Below, one piece after another: positions 55,701-64,000 of a stretch of DNA of 64,000 bases. Within the stretch, counting starts at the first letter, position 1. The number at the start of each line of letters is the position of its first letter. The DNA is taken from NCBI RefSeq assembly GCF_002127325.2, contig NC_035433.2, positions 131,153,307 through 131,217,306 of the forward strand, given 5' to 3'. The translations under genes and the position numbers were made by a program. The stretch is from Helianthus annuus (Eukaryota > Streptophyta > Magnoliopsida > Asterales > Asteraceae). The notes beneath the pieces are model-generated. The model ran no database searches and was not told the origin of the DNA. It saw nothing but the letters and a program-made list of their open reading frames with translations.

Positions 55701-56106
55701 ATAAAAGAATTTGTGCCTCGTGCATTCAAATCAATTTTTTATAAACATTTTTCAAAAGTGTCGGTTGAATGTATTTACCAGTGTAAACTGACGTATTTTC
55801 CCAAAAAGATTAAGTGCAGGTACTACACGAAATCGGCTGGCAATAGCTCCTTAGCATCTTAAGAAGTCTCGCAAACTTTGATGTCTTATCTGATGAACAA
55901 CATTTTTATTTGTTTTGATCCCTCCTGTGGATACTATTCAACTACTTGTGATACATTTGATATTACAGTAAATGGTTGAATTATACTTATCTTTATGCTT
56001 CCGCCGTGCATTTATATATTGTGGTTTGACTATATTGTTGCCAACTACGTCACGGTAATCCCCCACCGGGCCCACCGGTGATACACGTGGAAATCGGGGT
56101 GTGACA
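52735..56106 (+). repeat. 5' LTR of the 52.7-kb element
   Basis: Contains a TATAAATA box (about 53667-53674) with four TTACGGACCGCAAG-like motifs, two of them inverted, 170-280 bp upstream (53385-53500). Ends beside the primer site. Confidence 0.8.
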
Positions 56107-56108
56107 GG

Positions 56109-56123
56109 TTGGTATCAGAGCCA
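56109..56123 (+). promoter_or_regulatory. Primer binding site, tRNA-Met
   Basis: TTGGTATCAGAGCC two bases after the LTR. Confidence 0.9.
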
Positions 56124-56280
56124 ACATTGAGTGAATTAAACACTATCCTAATGTGTTTAATCTCAGTGACACAATTGCACATACTTGAGTCTAGACAAGA
56201 ACATAGGACAAATTCGAATTGTTATTCCAAGTTGTCTATTTCTTTTATTATTGTTATTTAAAGTTTTGAAAGCAGGAAAT

Positions 56281-57099
56281 ATGCCGCCAGTGATTTTCCG
56301 AGGAAGAGGAAGGGGAAGAAGAGGCAGAGGAGAGATCGTTACTCACAACGATCACGAAGCTGGACCTTCAAATACGCGAGCTCCTTCGACCACAAGGAGT
56401 GAAGAACCGCAAAGGCGAAGAGACCTTTATGAACCTGCGAGGCATTCCACCTCGCATAGCTCGACGCCATCATACCGGCACTCATTCGGGCCAAATTCCG
56501 AGAATGATCCCAACAACCCGCAACCCTCCTACATACCTCTACAGCGTTCGGTATCGCACCGAAATTTTGACGACCCTACTCCATACTTCAGAGGTCAGTT
56601 TAATCCAGCTGACTAAATCCAGGAACCTTCAGGCTTTGTTCCGTTAGGACCACAAGATCACTTCTCCGAAGATCATATGGACGAGGATACTGATCCGACA
56701 GAACCTGCTCGTGGTACGCCCACGCATCCAATAGAAATCTCTGATGGGTCATCCTTTCATGGTACACCCTATCAGGGACCAGATAGCTTCATGGCGTTGT
56801 TTAATCAACACGAGTGGTACCACACGCCACAGTCATCACAACAGCCGCAACATCCGCAAGATCCCTCCGAGGATCCACGTTTCGTGGCAGTTACGCCACC
56901 ACCTCCGCCACCGGTACAGCCAGTAATGCCTGATCCGCCAAGGCGTAGGACGACAAATGCTCGTATGTCCACCCGAGGAGGGGAATTTCACTTCAGCACC
57001 CCTCGACACTCTAGTAGTAGCCACTACCCGCCACTACAAGAAGAAGGACCTTCAAGTCCTGTACAGGAGGCGAACTCCGCAGTTACTCGACTTTCCTGA
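56281..57099 (+). pseudogene. Gag N-terminal region, one in-frame stop, truncated
   Basis: ATG 56281 begins MPPVIFRGRGRGRRGRGEIV and continues in one frame through a Ser/Pro-rich segment to TAA at 56614-56616, then on in the same frame (SGFVPLGPQDHFSEDHMDED, HPIEISDGSSFHG, PPPPPPVQPVMPDPPRRRTT) to TGA 57097-57099. This resembles the long, disordered N-terminus of a Ty3/gypsy gag class. The folded capsid and zinc-knuckle parts are missing. One stop in an otherwise open 270-codon frame suggests a fairly young copy that was then truncated. Confidence 0.7.
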
Positions 57100-57482
57100 A
57101 AAATGTGATGAAAAACAGGTGAAGTGACTATGAGTTTATATACTGAAATTTGTAATTGTGAATACATGTAGATTTAATATAAACATATTAATGTATATTT
57201 CAAAACAGCAGTCTTTTAATGCAAAAACATTTTCAAACACCAACTTTTATGGGAAAACTATAAAATTAAATACCAAGAAACCCAAGGGACAAAATTTCGA
57301 AGTTCAAAGAACAAAAGTAGATTATCACAATTACAATTAACCTCTTCATTTACCATGTAGACGCGTTTTTACACTCTATAAAAGACGGATGATTACTGTT
57401 GATTCAAAACATCAACAAATTGTCCTACAAATCACTTTCTGTCAAAAATTGTTCCAAATCAGAAAACCAACAAAAACTCTAC
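57100..57482. other. Noncoding
   Basis: AT-rich junction after the truncated gag. No element end or gene is recognised. Confidence 0.4.
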
Positions 57483-57836
57483 ATGGCAAACTTCAGCTTC
57501 TACCACTGGTCAGACACCAGCGATGTTAAAACACAATTCTCGATGTAGTCACTCAAAGAACAAAGAACAGACGAAGAACTAAACAGGAAAGTTGACATAA
57601 TCAATGACACTAATTACAACAAAACCTGGAACAACATAGCATTACTCGATGAAGTCCTCCACTCTCCTCCATCAGAGTTCCAGAAGAATGCAGAAGAGTT
57701 TCTGACACAACTTCTAAAACAGGATCAGAAAATCTGCAACATGCTAACCGACCTGAAATTCAAAAGAGAGCATGAAATCACATGGAGAAAGGCCAGAGTC
57801 TACGAAATCCTAGCAAGTGTTAACTCTAGCTTGTAA
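57483..57836 (+). pseudogene. Unrecognised 118-codon ORF with one in-frame stop
   Basis: ATG 57483 (MANFSFYHWSDTSDVKTQFS) meets TAG at 57546-57548 but continues open in the same frame to TAA 57834-57836 (DINDTNYNKTWNN-like and LLKQDQKICNMLTDLKFKRE segments). It is hydrophilic, with probable helices and charged residues, and has no signal or membrane segment. Codon use looks like real coding sequence. I do not recognise the family. It lies between a retrotransposon fragment and Helitron-like ends, so it may be element cargo. Confidence 0.4.
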
Positions 57837-58786
57837 TACTTTATAATTATTTCATTAAATTTCTATTTTTCTATGTAGTAGTTCATTTCAATAATATCAA
57901 CATGCATCTTAACATATTCCAAAATGTCAGTGTCAATAAAAACTCTCAACGTCATCAACAATTAATCAAAATAAGAAACAAACCTAAAATGCAAAGGTCT
58001 CCTCTCAACTGTTGTAGCACATCTGACTTTCGATTCAACGAAACTCGGACAATGCAACTCTCCCATCAAAGATGGTAGCACATGCAACTTTTTACGATGT
58101 TGCAACAATTATACTGCAACATCGATATTAAAAGGTTGATGTGTGATGGGAAGCTTCATTGAAACGATGATGTTGGAACAATGATAATGGAACGATAACA
58201 TGTAAACAAAATCATCAAACATAAGAACAAAGAAGTGTAATCGGAGATTAGCGGCTGAATCACGAGAAAGATGCATTTGAGAGAGAGAGAGACACGCTCG
58301 CAGGTATGAGCGAGAGAGATTTGAATGTGGAGCCAGATAATTATATCTTATTTATAGGATTAGAATATATGGTTTGAATTTTGAATGTGGAGCCAGAATT
58401 TTGAATTGGGAACAGATGTTTGATTATAAAATGTTGAGGGCAGATGTTTAGACAAAATTTTAAATGATATTTTATATTAGGCTTTATGATGTTTATTGTG
58501 CTGTTTTGGTCGAGATTGGGCACTAGTTTTCCAGATTGAAACATTTTTAGTGGTGATATGAGATCAAAAAGAACTTCTTATACGAAGGTTTGAATTTTGA
58601 ATCTGAAGCCAAAATTTTGAATTTTGAATGTGAGCAGAGGTTTTTTGAATTTTCAATGAACATTAGTGCTTTACAACATGGATGAGGGCAGAGGTTTGCC
58701 CATTTGTATGTGGGCAGACCTTTGAAAAGGTGGATGTGAGCCACCTTTGCATTTTAAAGTCTTTTAATATTAAGGTTTATGATGTA
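57837..58786. other. Noncoding with repeated GAATGTGGAGCCAGA words
   Basis: 58320-58740 repeats GAATTTTGAATGTGGAGCCA, TTTTGAATCTGAAGCCA and related words with scattered CAGATGTTT. No gene is seen. Confidence 0.4.
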
Positions 58787-58883
58787 AAAATGACATAAGA
58801 AAAGCCTTGTTGGACAACCTCTCCAGCTAACACATCAGCTTTTCTTATGTCATTGAAGTTTCTTCTTTTATAGAAAGTATAGA
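58787..58883 (-). mobile_element. Helitron 5'-like end with hairpin
   Basis: The minus strand from 58883 reads TCTATACTTTCTATAAAAGA after an A, like a Helitron 5' terminus. Inside, AATGACATAAGAAAAGC and its inverse (58788-58805, 58834-58853) can form a hairpin. The 3' terminus was not found. Confidence 0.35.
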
Positions 58884-58966
58884 TAGATATAGATTAGTCC
58901 TATTATATAATAATAATACAAAAACTAATTTAAATAATATAACAATAGCTAAACGGCAAAAACTAA

Positions 58967-60119
58967 TCTATACTATATAATAAAAGAAACCAATAAGTGA
59001 CACGTGTCATTGATTGAAGGCGTCTACATTTGTAATTTCCTGTATTTTCATACTTATCTTATATCAATTAATTAAATAATAAATAATCAATTAATATTAA
59101 ATCTTATCTTACTTTGAATGTCGGATAGAATCATTCTATTTTTTCTAATAATATTTTATCTTCAAATTTAAGTTATAAATTAAGGATATTTTTTAAATAA
59201 TGTTTTCTTTCCCTTCGTATTTTATCTTTCTTATTTCTTCATAATATTGAATTGATTCTAACAACAAACATTTAAAATGTTGCACATATTATATATTTTT
59301 TTTATAAACATTGAACATCATATATTCGCCCCGCTTACGGTATGCGCATATAATATATATGTGTGGACGCTCGGAGGGCAAAAGTGAAATTGCACTAATT
59401 TTAACGTTATTTTACTAAATTCGTGAAAATAACGTTAAAAGCAGCGGACGGTTAATAATGCATCATCATCATGTGGTGGCGTTGATAACAGAAAGACAAA
59501 AGGGAACATGCATTAATCGGTCTTTGTCCTGATTGCTGAGTGTTATGTGCTTTATGTCCAAGGCTTGATGCAAAACTACTATCGAGCCGGGGGTCTCACT
59601 GAAAGCAGCCTCTACATCTTACCCTCCTCAGACCCTACCTTAGCTTTACTATTGGTGAGATTTACTGAGTTTGATGATGATGATGATGATGATGATGATT
59701 TAGTACATATAGATTTATTCAACCCGTATAATACACGAGGTTTATAAGGATATAATTTTTTTATTATTTAGTTTATAAAATTACATTTATCCAACCCGAG
59801 TAATATACAAGGTTATAAAATTACATTTATTTAACCTGTGTAATACACAGTGTTTTTAAAGATATAATTTTTATTATTATTTAGTATGTATAATTAGATT
59901 TATTCAACCCGTACAAATCACTTGTTTTTATTATTTGCTATATAAAATTACATTTATTCAGTACAATACATGGGATTCTTAGAGATATAATTTTAATATA
60001 TAAAATTACCCCATTTGTTCAACCCGTGTAATAAACGAGATTTTTAAAGAATATTTTTTTTAATTTAGTATATAAAATTACATTTATTCAACCGTGTAAT
60101 ACACGGGATTATAACCTAG
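58967..60119 (+). mobile_element. Helitron-like element with reiterated 3' hairpins
   Basis: It starts TCTATACTATATAATAAAAG after an A and ends with hairpin CCGTGTAATACACGG then CTAG at 60116-60119. The following base is C, not the usual T, so the end is less certain. Six related hairpin-like modules precede the last (see the repeat entry). No Rep/helicase gene. A (GAT)n run sits at 59671-59699. Confidence 0.55.
59718..60107. repeat. Seven reiterated CAACCCGTGTAATACACGGG modules
   Basis: Modules begin near 59720, 59792, 59832, 59905, 59959, 60020 and 60089, each followed by AT-rich spacer of the AAGATATAATTTTT and AAAATTACATTTATTCAAC type. Only the last has a near-perfect stem and CTAG. Confidence 0.8.
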
Positions 60120-61339
60120 CTTAAATAATATACGAAACATAGCATAACTTACATAAAATGACAATTTTCCACCATCAACATCCTTCCTTTTACTTATCAA
60201 CCTGCAAAAACAACATAGAGCGGAGATTAATTAACAAATAATACATGAAATCTAACATGAGATAAAATGGGCTAAAGGACATTCAAATGCAATATGCATT
60301 TCGATCTTCTAAATCACTCGCTTATAAATAATGCATTGAAATTTCCAAAACTGAATATATGGGTGAAAAGTAGATGTGAATAAAACTATTTTAAAATCAA
60401 AATATGCTTGCATCAAACTAGAATTTGAAACTCAGAAGTATGGATATGTATTTTAGCAGCGCCAATCATCATAAAAGGGTACGTACCAACAATAAATTAA
60501 ACAAAGTGTTACTCTTTTGTTTTAATTCTCCCATGCATATTTTTAAATACATATTTTTACAACGATTAGCATATTTTAATTTTTAATCGGATTGTAGGGT
60601 TCTATATCATGTTAAAATACGCAGGCACAACTCTTCTCCAATGGTGCCATCTTACCGTTTATTTTCCTTTGCCGGGATAACTCAATTCAATGGCCCGCCG
60701 CTATGGAACTCTTTTGTTTTTAGTTTCCGTTGACATAACTAATCAAGGAAACACAATATCCATGTGTCACCCATTCTGCAAATCTATCTGAAACCCCGCC
60801 CCCGATGGGGTTTTTACGATCCTTCACCCCAAGTGTAAGTTTTCCCTAACGGGTTCTCATGGTAACACAAAAACAACAATTCGGTGAAACAAGAAAACCG
60901 ACCTTATCTCAGAATCACTCGCAACATTATCAGATGATTGGCCGCCCATTGGGGAGCCTACAAGTGTTGATCTGCATCCAAAAAGTGGTGACAAAGTTAA
61001 TAGAGGTTTCACATACGACAAATTAGATACAGATTATGGACAAAAGTAAGAGTGAACAAAACATGAAGACTTGGTTTAAAAAATCATGAAACGCACAAAA
61101 GCGACTAGGCGCAAATTTTTAGCTGACCAAATGTTTTTAAAACACGGTTTAGGTAATTTACAGTGAAGAAAGGAAAAAGTGCTATGAAGCACTCCAGCTT
61201 AAATAAGTGGCTATGTAAATCTGAATCAAACGTGTTTTTGTAATCAAGGATTTATCCCCGTGAAAATCCTTTATGTAAATACGGGTTTTACCCCTACAGT
61301 TTATAAAATGAAAATTTCGGTGTTTTGAAACTCTGATTT
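60120..61339 (-). other. Two exon-like pieces of an unrecognised minus-strand gene
   Basis: About 60159-60207 has acceptor TTTTTGCAG, open reading LISKRKDVDGGKLSFY and donor GTAAGT. About 60921-60970 has acceptor TGGATGCAG, reading STLVGSPMGGQSSDNVASDS and a donor-like AG|GTCGG. Both fit spliced exons on the minus strand, but no start, stop or known domain links them. They may be part of a real gene cut by the Helitron to the left, or captured pieces. Confidence 0.3.
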
Positions 61340-61448
61340 TTTCCTGACACCCGATCCTGATAAGTTTTCCGCTGTGAATTTAATAAAAACCGGTACCACT
61401 TGTATCTGCTCACGGCTCCCGCCCAGGGTAGGGTCGGGGGTTGTGACA
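61340..61448 (+). repeat. 3' end of a Ty3/gypsy LTR
   Basis: Ends GGGTCGGGGGTTGTGACA and resembles the inverted end of the solo LTR at 15861 (shared TTTCCGCTG, GGTACCAC and CTCRCGGCTCCCGCCC-like stretches). No primer site follows, and no matching start was found. Confidence 0.45.
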
Positions 61449-62421
61449 CTAGGTAGCATCATGGACAACGTGGCGCGGGGTAACGGCATACCCAGATAGG
61501 GTGTGTGAGGGCGTGCACTCATTCTACGGGTCTAGCGCGAGACCTAGTGCATCTGCACGTTTGACCAGTCAAATTAGTCCATCCACTTGTGAGTTAACGC
61601 AGAGGAGCTATTTCATCTCACTCATAATGATGAATTTAATGACTACTTCAAATCCGTTAAATATTTTGTTTATTACAAGGTTAATATATTGATTATTAGT
61701 GAATTAATATCTTGTTTATTACAGGATTAATGATGAAAGAAGTTTCATCGTTTTCTAGTTGATAAAGTGAACCTTGGGTTCATGTATATGGGGACATATT
61801 TGAGATGAGAGTATTCAAAACTACTAGAAAAAATTCACAACAAAATTGAGAGGATTACTCTTAAAGATACACAACTTCTTTGTTTTCTAATAAATTAGAA
61901 CACGATTATACCCGGTGTAATCACGGAAATGAGAGCCATGCCCTGTAGTACACATATTGTTCTGATTGTTGTAACCTAGGGACACACATTCTAAGAGGAG
62001 GCTCGAAATCTGTTTTAAGAGTCCTATTTCAAACATGATCCTCAACCAAAACCGTAAACTCTTTGTGTGTTCTTAATTGCAGTCATGTAGCATGGCTCAA
62101 GACTCAAGATGATGAAGACACGGGTCAAGATGTTAGCGAAACACCCACTCGTGACGCGGCTTGAATCAAAATTGGTATATAAAATTGTTTTATATTATGT
62201 TTCCAAACCGGTATTGTACTAGTTGAATTTCCCACGCATAACGAGTGTCTCGTTATTATATATATATTTTGTAATATATGTTATTGAAATGTGAACTTTG
62301 TTACTACAATAAGTTACTAATTGTTATAACGTCAATAAAGATCTTCATACAACATGATATATTTCTAAATTCAGACGAGAGATAAGTTACTAATTGTTAT
62401 AGCTTCATTAAAGATCATTAT
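61449..62421 (+). other. Noncoding with one possible 3' exon
   Basis: At about 62085-62163 acceptor TTCTTAATTGCAG precedes an open stretch HVAWLKTQDDEDTGQDVSET with TGA near 62161, like a final exon of a plus-strand gene; the product is unknown. A repeated AAGTTACTAATTGTTATA word occurs at 62312 and 62385. Confidence 0.3.
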
Positions 62422-64000
62422 TGTAACACCCCGTGTTTTCCAAAAGTCAAAGTCAAAGTCAAGTGTTGACTGTTATTGGAATTAAAGATTAATAAAGATT
62501 AATTTCACTTTAGTTTCATTTTGATTTTCGTATTATTTGGAGTAAGTGTTGTATAATCAAATTAATCGACCGATAATCGAACTGTGAATCAACGACCGAC
62601 TGTGAATGATAGGAAGTAACAATGCAATAAAGCTAGTCAATCAATAATCAAGCTAATCAAATCAATCATCAAACTCAAGTGTGGGGATTTTAGTACTTTT
62701 TATACGTGTGTGTGTGCCTTATGTGTTACTTGTGCATGTTTACTTTTATGTTAAAGTGTGTGGTGAATCGATCAAATCAATCAAGACTCAAGGGTGAATC
62801 AAACTCAATCGAAATCGAACCCGAAACGTGGTGTAAGGATGCTTGTATGTTAGATATAGTAGTTGGAACTAAAAGTAATTTGATTAGGAATTCTATCATT
62901 CTCAAATCATCGTTCACCGAAGTCGAAATATCAGAAATCGTCGCGAAACACTCAAAACTAGGCAAGCCGTTCGAACAGGGCAACCTGATCGAACAGGCTA
63001 GCCGATCGAACAGGGCAACCTGATCGAACAGGCTAGCCGATCGAACAGGCTGTTCGATCGGACAGCTGCTCGATCAGGAATGCTGTTCGATCAGCTGACC
63101 CTTTCCTCTTTTGGAAGCCTATAAATAGGGCTGTCTTTGTCAAACTTTCCACTTTTGGAAAAGCTCTGACCGACCAGCCTCTTCTTCTCACTAAATCTCA
63201 GATTTCTCTCAAACCAGTAAGTATTTCACTCTAATCCTTGTACGTTTTTGTTCATTAATCGATTCTCCATCTTTCTATCTTTCAAAATCTGAATTTCATC
63301 CATGAAATCACCAAGATCTAGGTGTTCTTGAGTGATGTCATCATGGTGTTCTTGGTGTTCATCAAGAACTTCATGTTCTTGACTTCATTCAACCATGAAT
63401 AAGCTAGATCTAACCGATTTCCACATAAATAACCTAAAATCATCCAAAGATCTTAACATTTCACGGTGGAAAAGGATTGGAAGATGGGTTTTCATCTATC
63501 TTTCAACTCTTTTACACTCAAAAAGGTGAAAACGAGACTTGAACCGATTTACAAACCATTCTAAACAAACACATGGTTCAAGATTCGGGTTCTACCGAGA
63601 GATATACCGATTTCGGGTTAAACGTTAAACTTGGGTTCCAAACCGTCTCTGACCGGGTTTGGGTGATTCCTGCTCGAGTCAGTAGGCTAAGTGGGGACTT
63701 CAGCTTTGGGTTCAACTCAGTGTCAAGATATCTCTAAAACATCACAAGTAACGGGAAATAACCAAGTGTTAGGTGAACGGCTAACCATGTCAGAAGCTGG
63801 CCGAACGGCTAGGCTGTTCGTCGAACAGCCCAACCGAACGACTATGCCAGCCGATCGGCTAGGCTAACCGATCGACTAGCACTTAGACCACCAAACTCAC
63901 AAAGTGTAGTATTGACGAGGTACTGTTCGATCGATCGAGCCACTCGATTGTGATCATACTACCGAATCATGAAATACTATACTTCAAGACACTTAGACTT
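62422..64000 (+). repeat. 5' part of a Ty3/gypsy LTR, runs off the window
   Basis: It starts TGTAACACCCCGTG with a TATAAATA box (63120-63127). Just upstream (62970-63090) is a tandem GATCGAACAGGCTAGCC / GATCGAACAGGGCAACC array. Similar CGAACGGCTAGGCTGTTCG words recur at 63780-63930. Open frames through the array are not genes. Confidence 0.7.

Larger units (their letters stand above)
52735..57099 (+). mobile_element. Ty3/gypsy element: 5' LTR, leader and gag only
   Basis: A 5' LTR of 3372 bp (52735-56106), primer site, and gag to 57099. Nothing resembling pol or a 3' LTR follows, so the element is truncated. The LTR starts TGTAACACC and ends GGGGTGTGACA. Confidence 0.8.

Noticed and set aside
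59547..59747. Acidic (poly-Asp) protein
   Set aside because: The Asp run comes from a (GAT)n microsatellite inside a Helitron-like element.
62706..63023. 105-residue ORF
   Set aside because: It lies in LTR U3 and is partly the translation of the GATCGAACAG array.

Overview
The window looks like gene-poor, transposon-dense nuclear DNA of a eudicot. Spliced genes with GT-AG introns, Ty3/gypsy LTR elements primed by initiator tRNA-Met, Helitrons, Mutator-like and hAT elements and a tRNA-derived SINE all point to a plant. The retrotransposon gag types (a MPPRRDN-type gag, an acidic MASSSDTKV-type extra ORF and an RGRGRGRRGRG-type gag) recall Asteraceae elements. That family assignment is from memory, not from a search.

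Layout. 1-6.7 kb: the 5' half of a minus-strand Tekay/Del-like retrotransposon with a long 5' LTR, a stop between gag and pol and a changed protease active site. 6.8-8.45 kb: a copia gag relic with its primer site and LTR, a 98-bp direct repeat, and a tRNA-derived SINE with target duplication. 8.9-11.8 kb (minus): an apparently intact five-exon gene for an HP30-like Tim17/Tim22/Tim23 (PRAT) protein. Its first intron holds a terminal-inverted-repeat element that itself holds a solo LTR. 12-20.7 kb: a stack of DNA elements, including two hAT-like elements, a fold-back element, a Pack-MULE with exact 9-bp target duplication carrying an RPP30-like 5' fragment, and a second MULE whose left TIR is split by a solo LTR. 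21.2-22.1 kb (minus): exons 3-5 of a second HP30-like copy. 25.2-27.35 kb: a TIR-bounded element carrying an OTU-type cysteine protease gene. 28.1-29.3 kb: a 5'-truncated non-LTR reverse-transcriptase relic. 30.35-31.27 kb: a clean 920-bp Helitron. 32.5-34.2 kb: a CDC20 fragment, Helitron ends and a 408-bp MITE whose empty site also occurs near 51.9 kb.

37.7-51.8 kb (minus): a B3-domain (REM-like) transcription-factor gene with eight coding exons. The middle B3 exon is broken, but every other exon is open and in phase. An intron holds an 11.7-kb Ty3/gypsy element (38424-50105) with nearly identical LTRs and a decayed pol, so it was probably mobilised in trans. 52.7-57.1 kb: the 5' LTR and gag of another Ty3/gypsy element. 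57.5-60.1 kb: a small broken ORF and a Helitron ending in reiterated hairpins. 60.1-62.4 kb: scattered exon-like pieces and an LTR fragment. 62.4-64 kb: a 5' LTR running off the window.

No pathway or operon is present. The host genes are HP30 (plastid protein import), the broken B3 gene and possibly the OTU gene. The main story is nested insertion, gene-fragment capture and gene decay.
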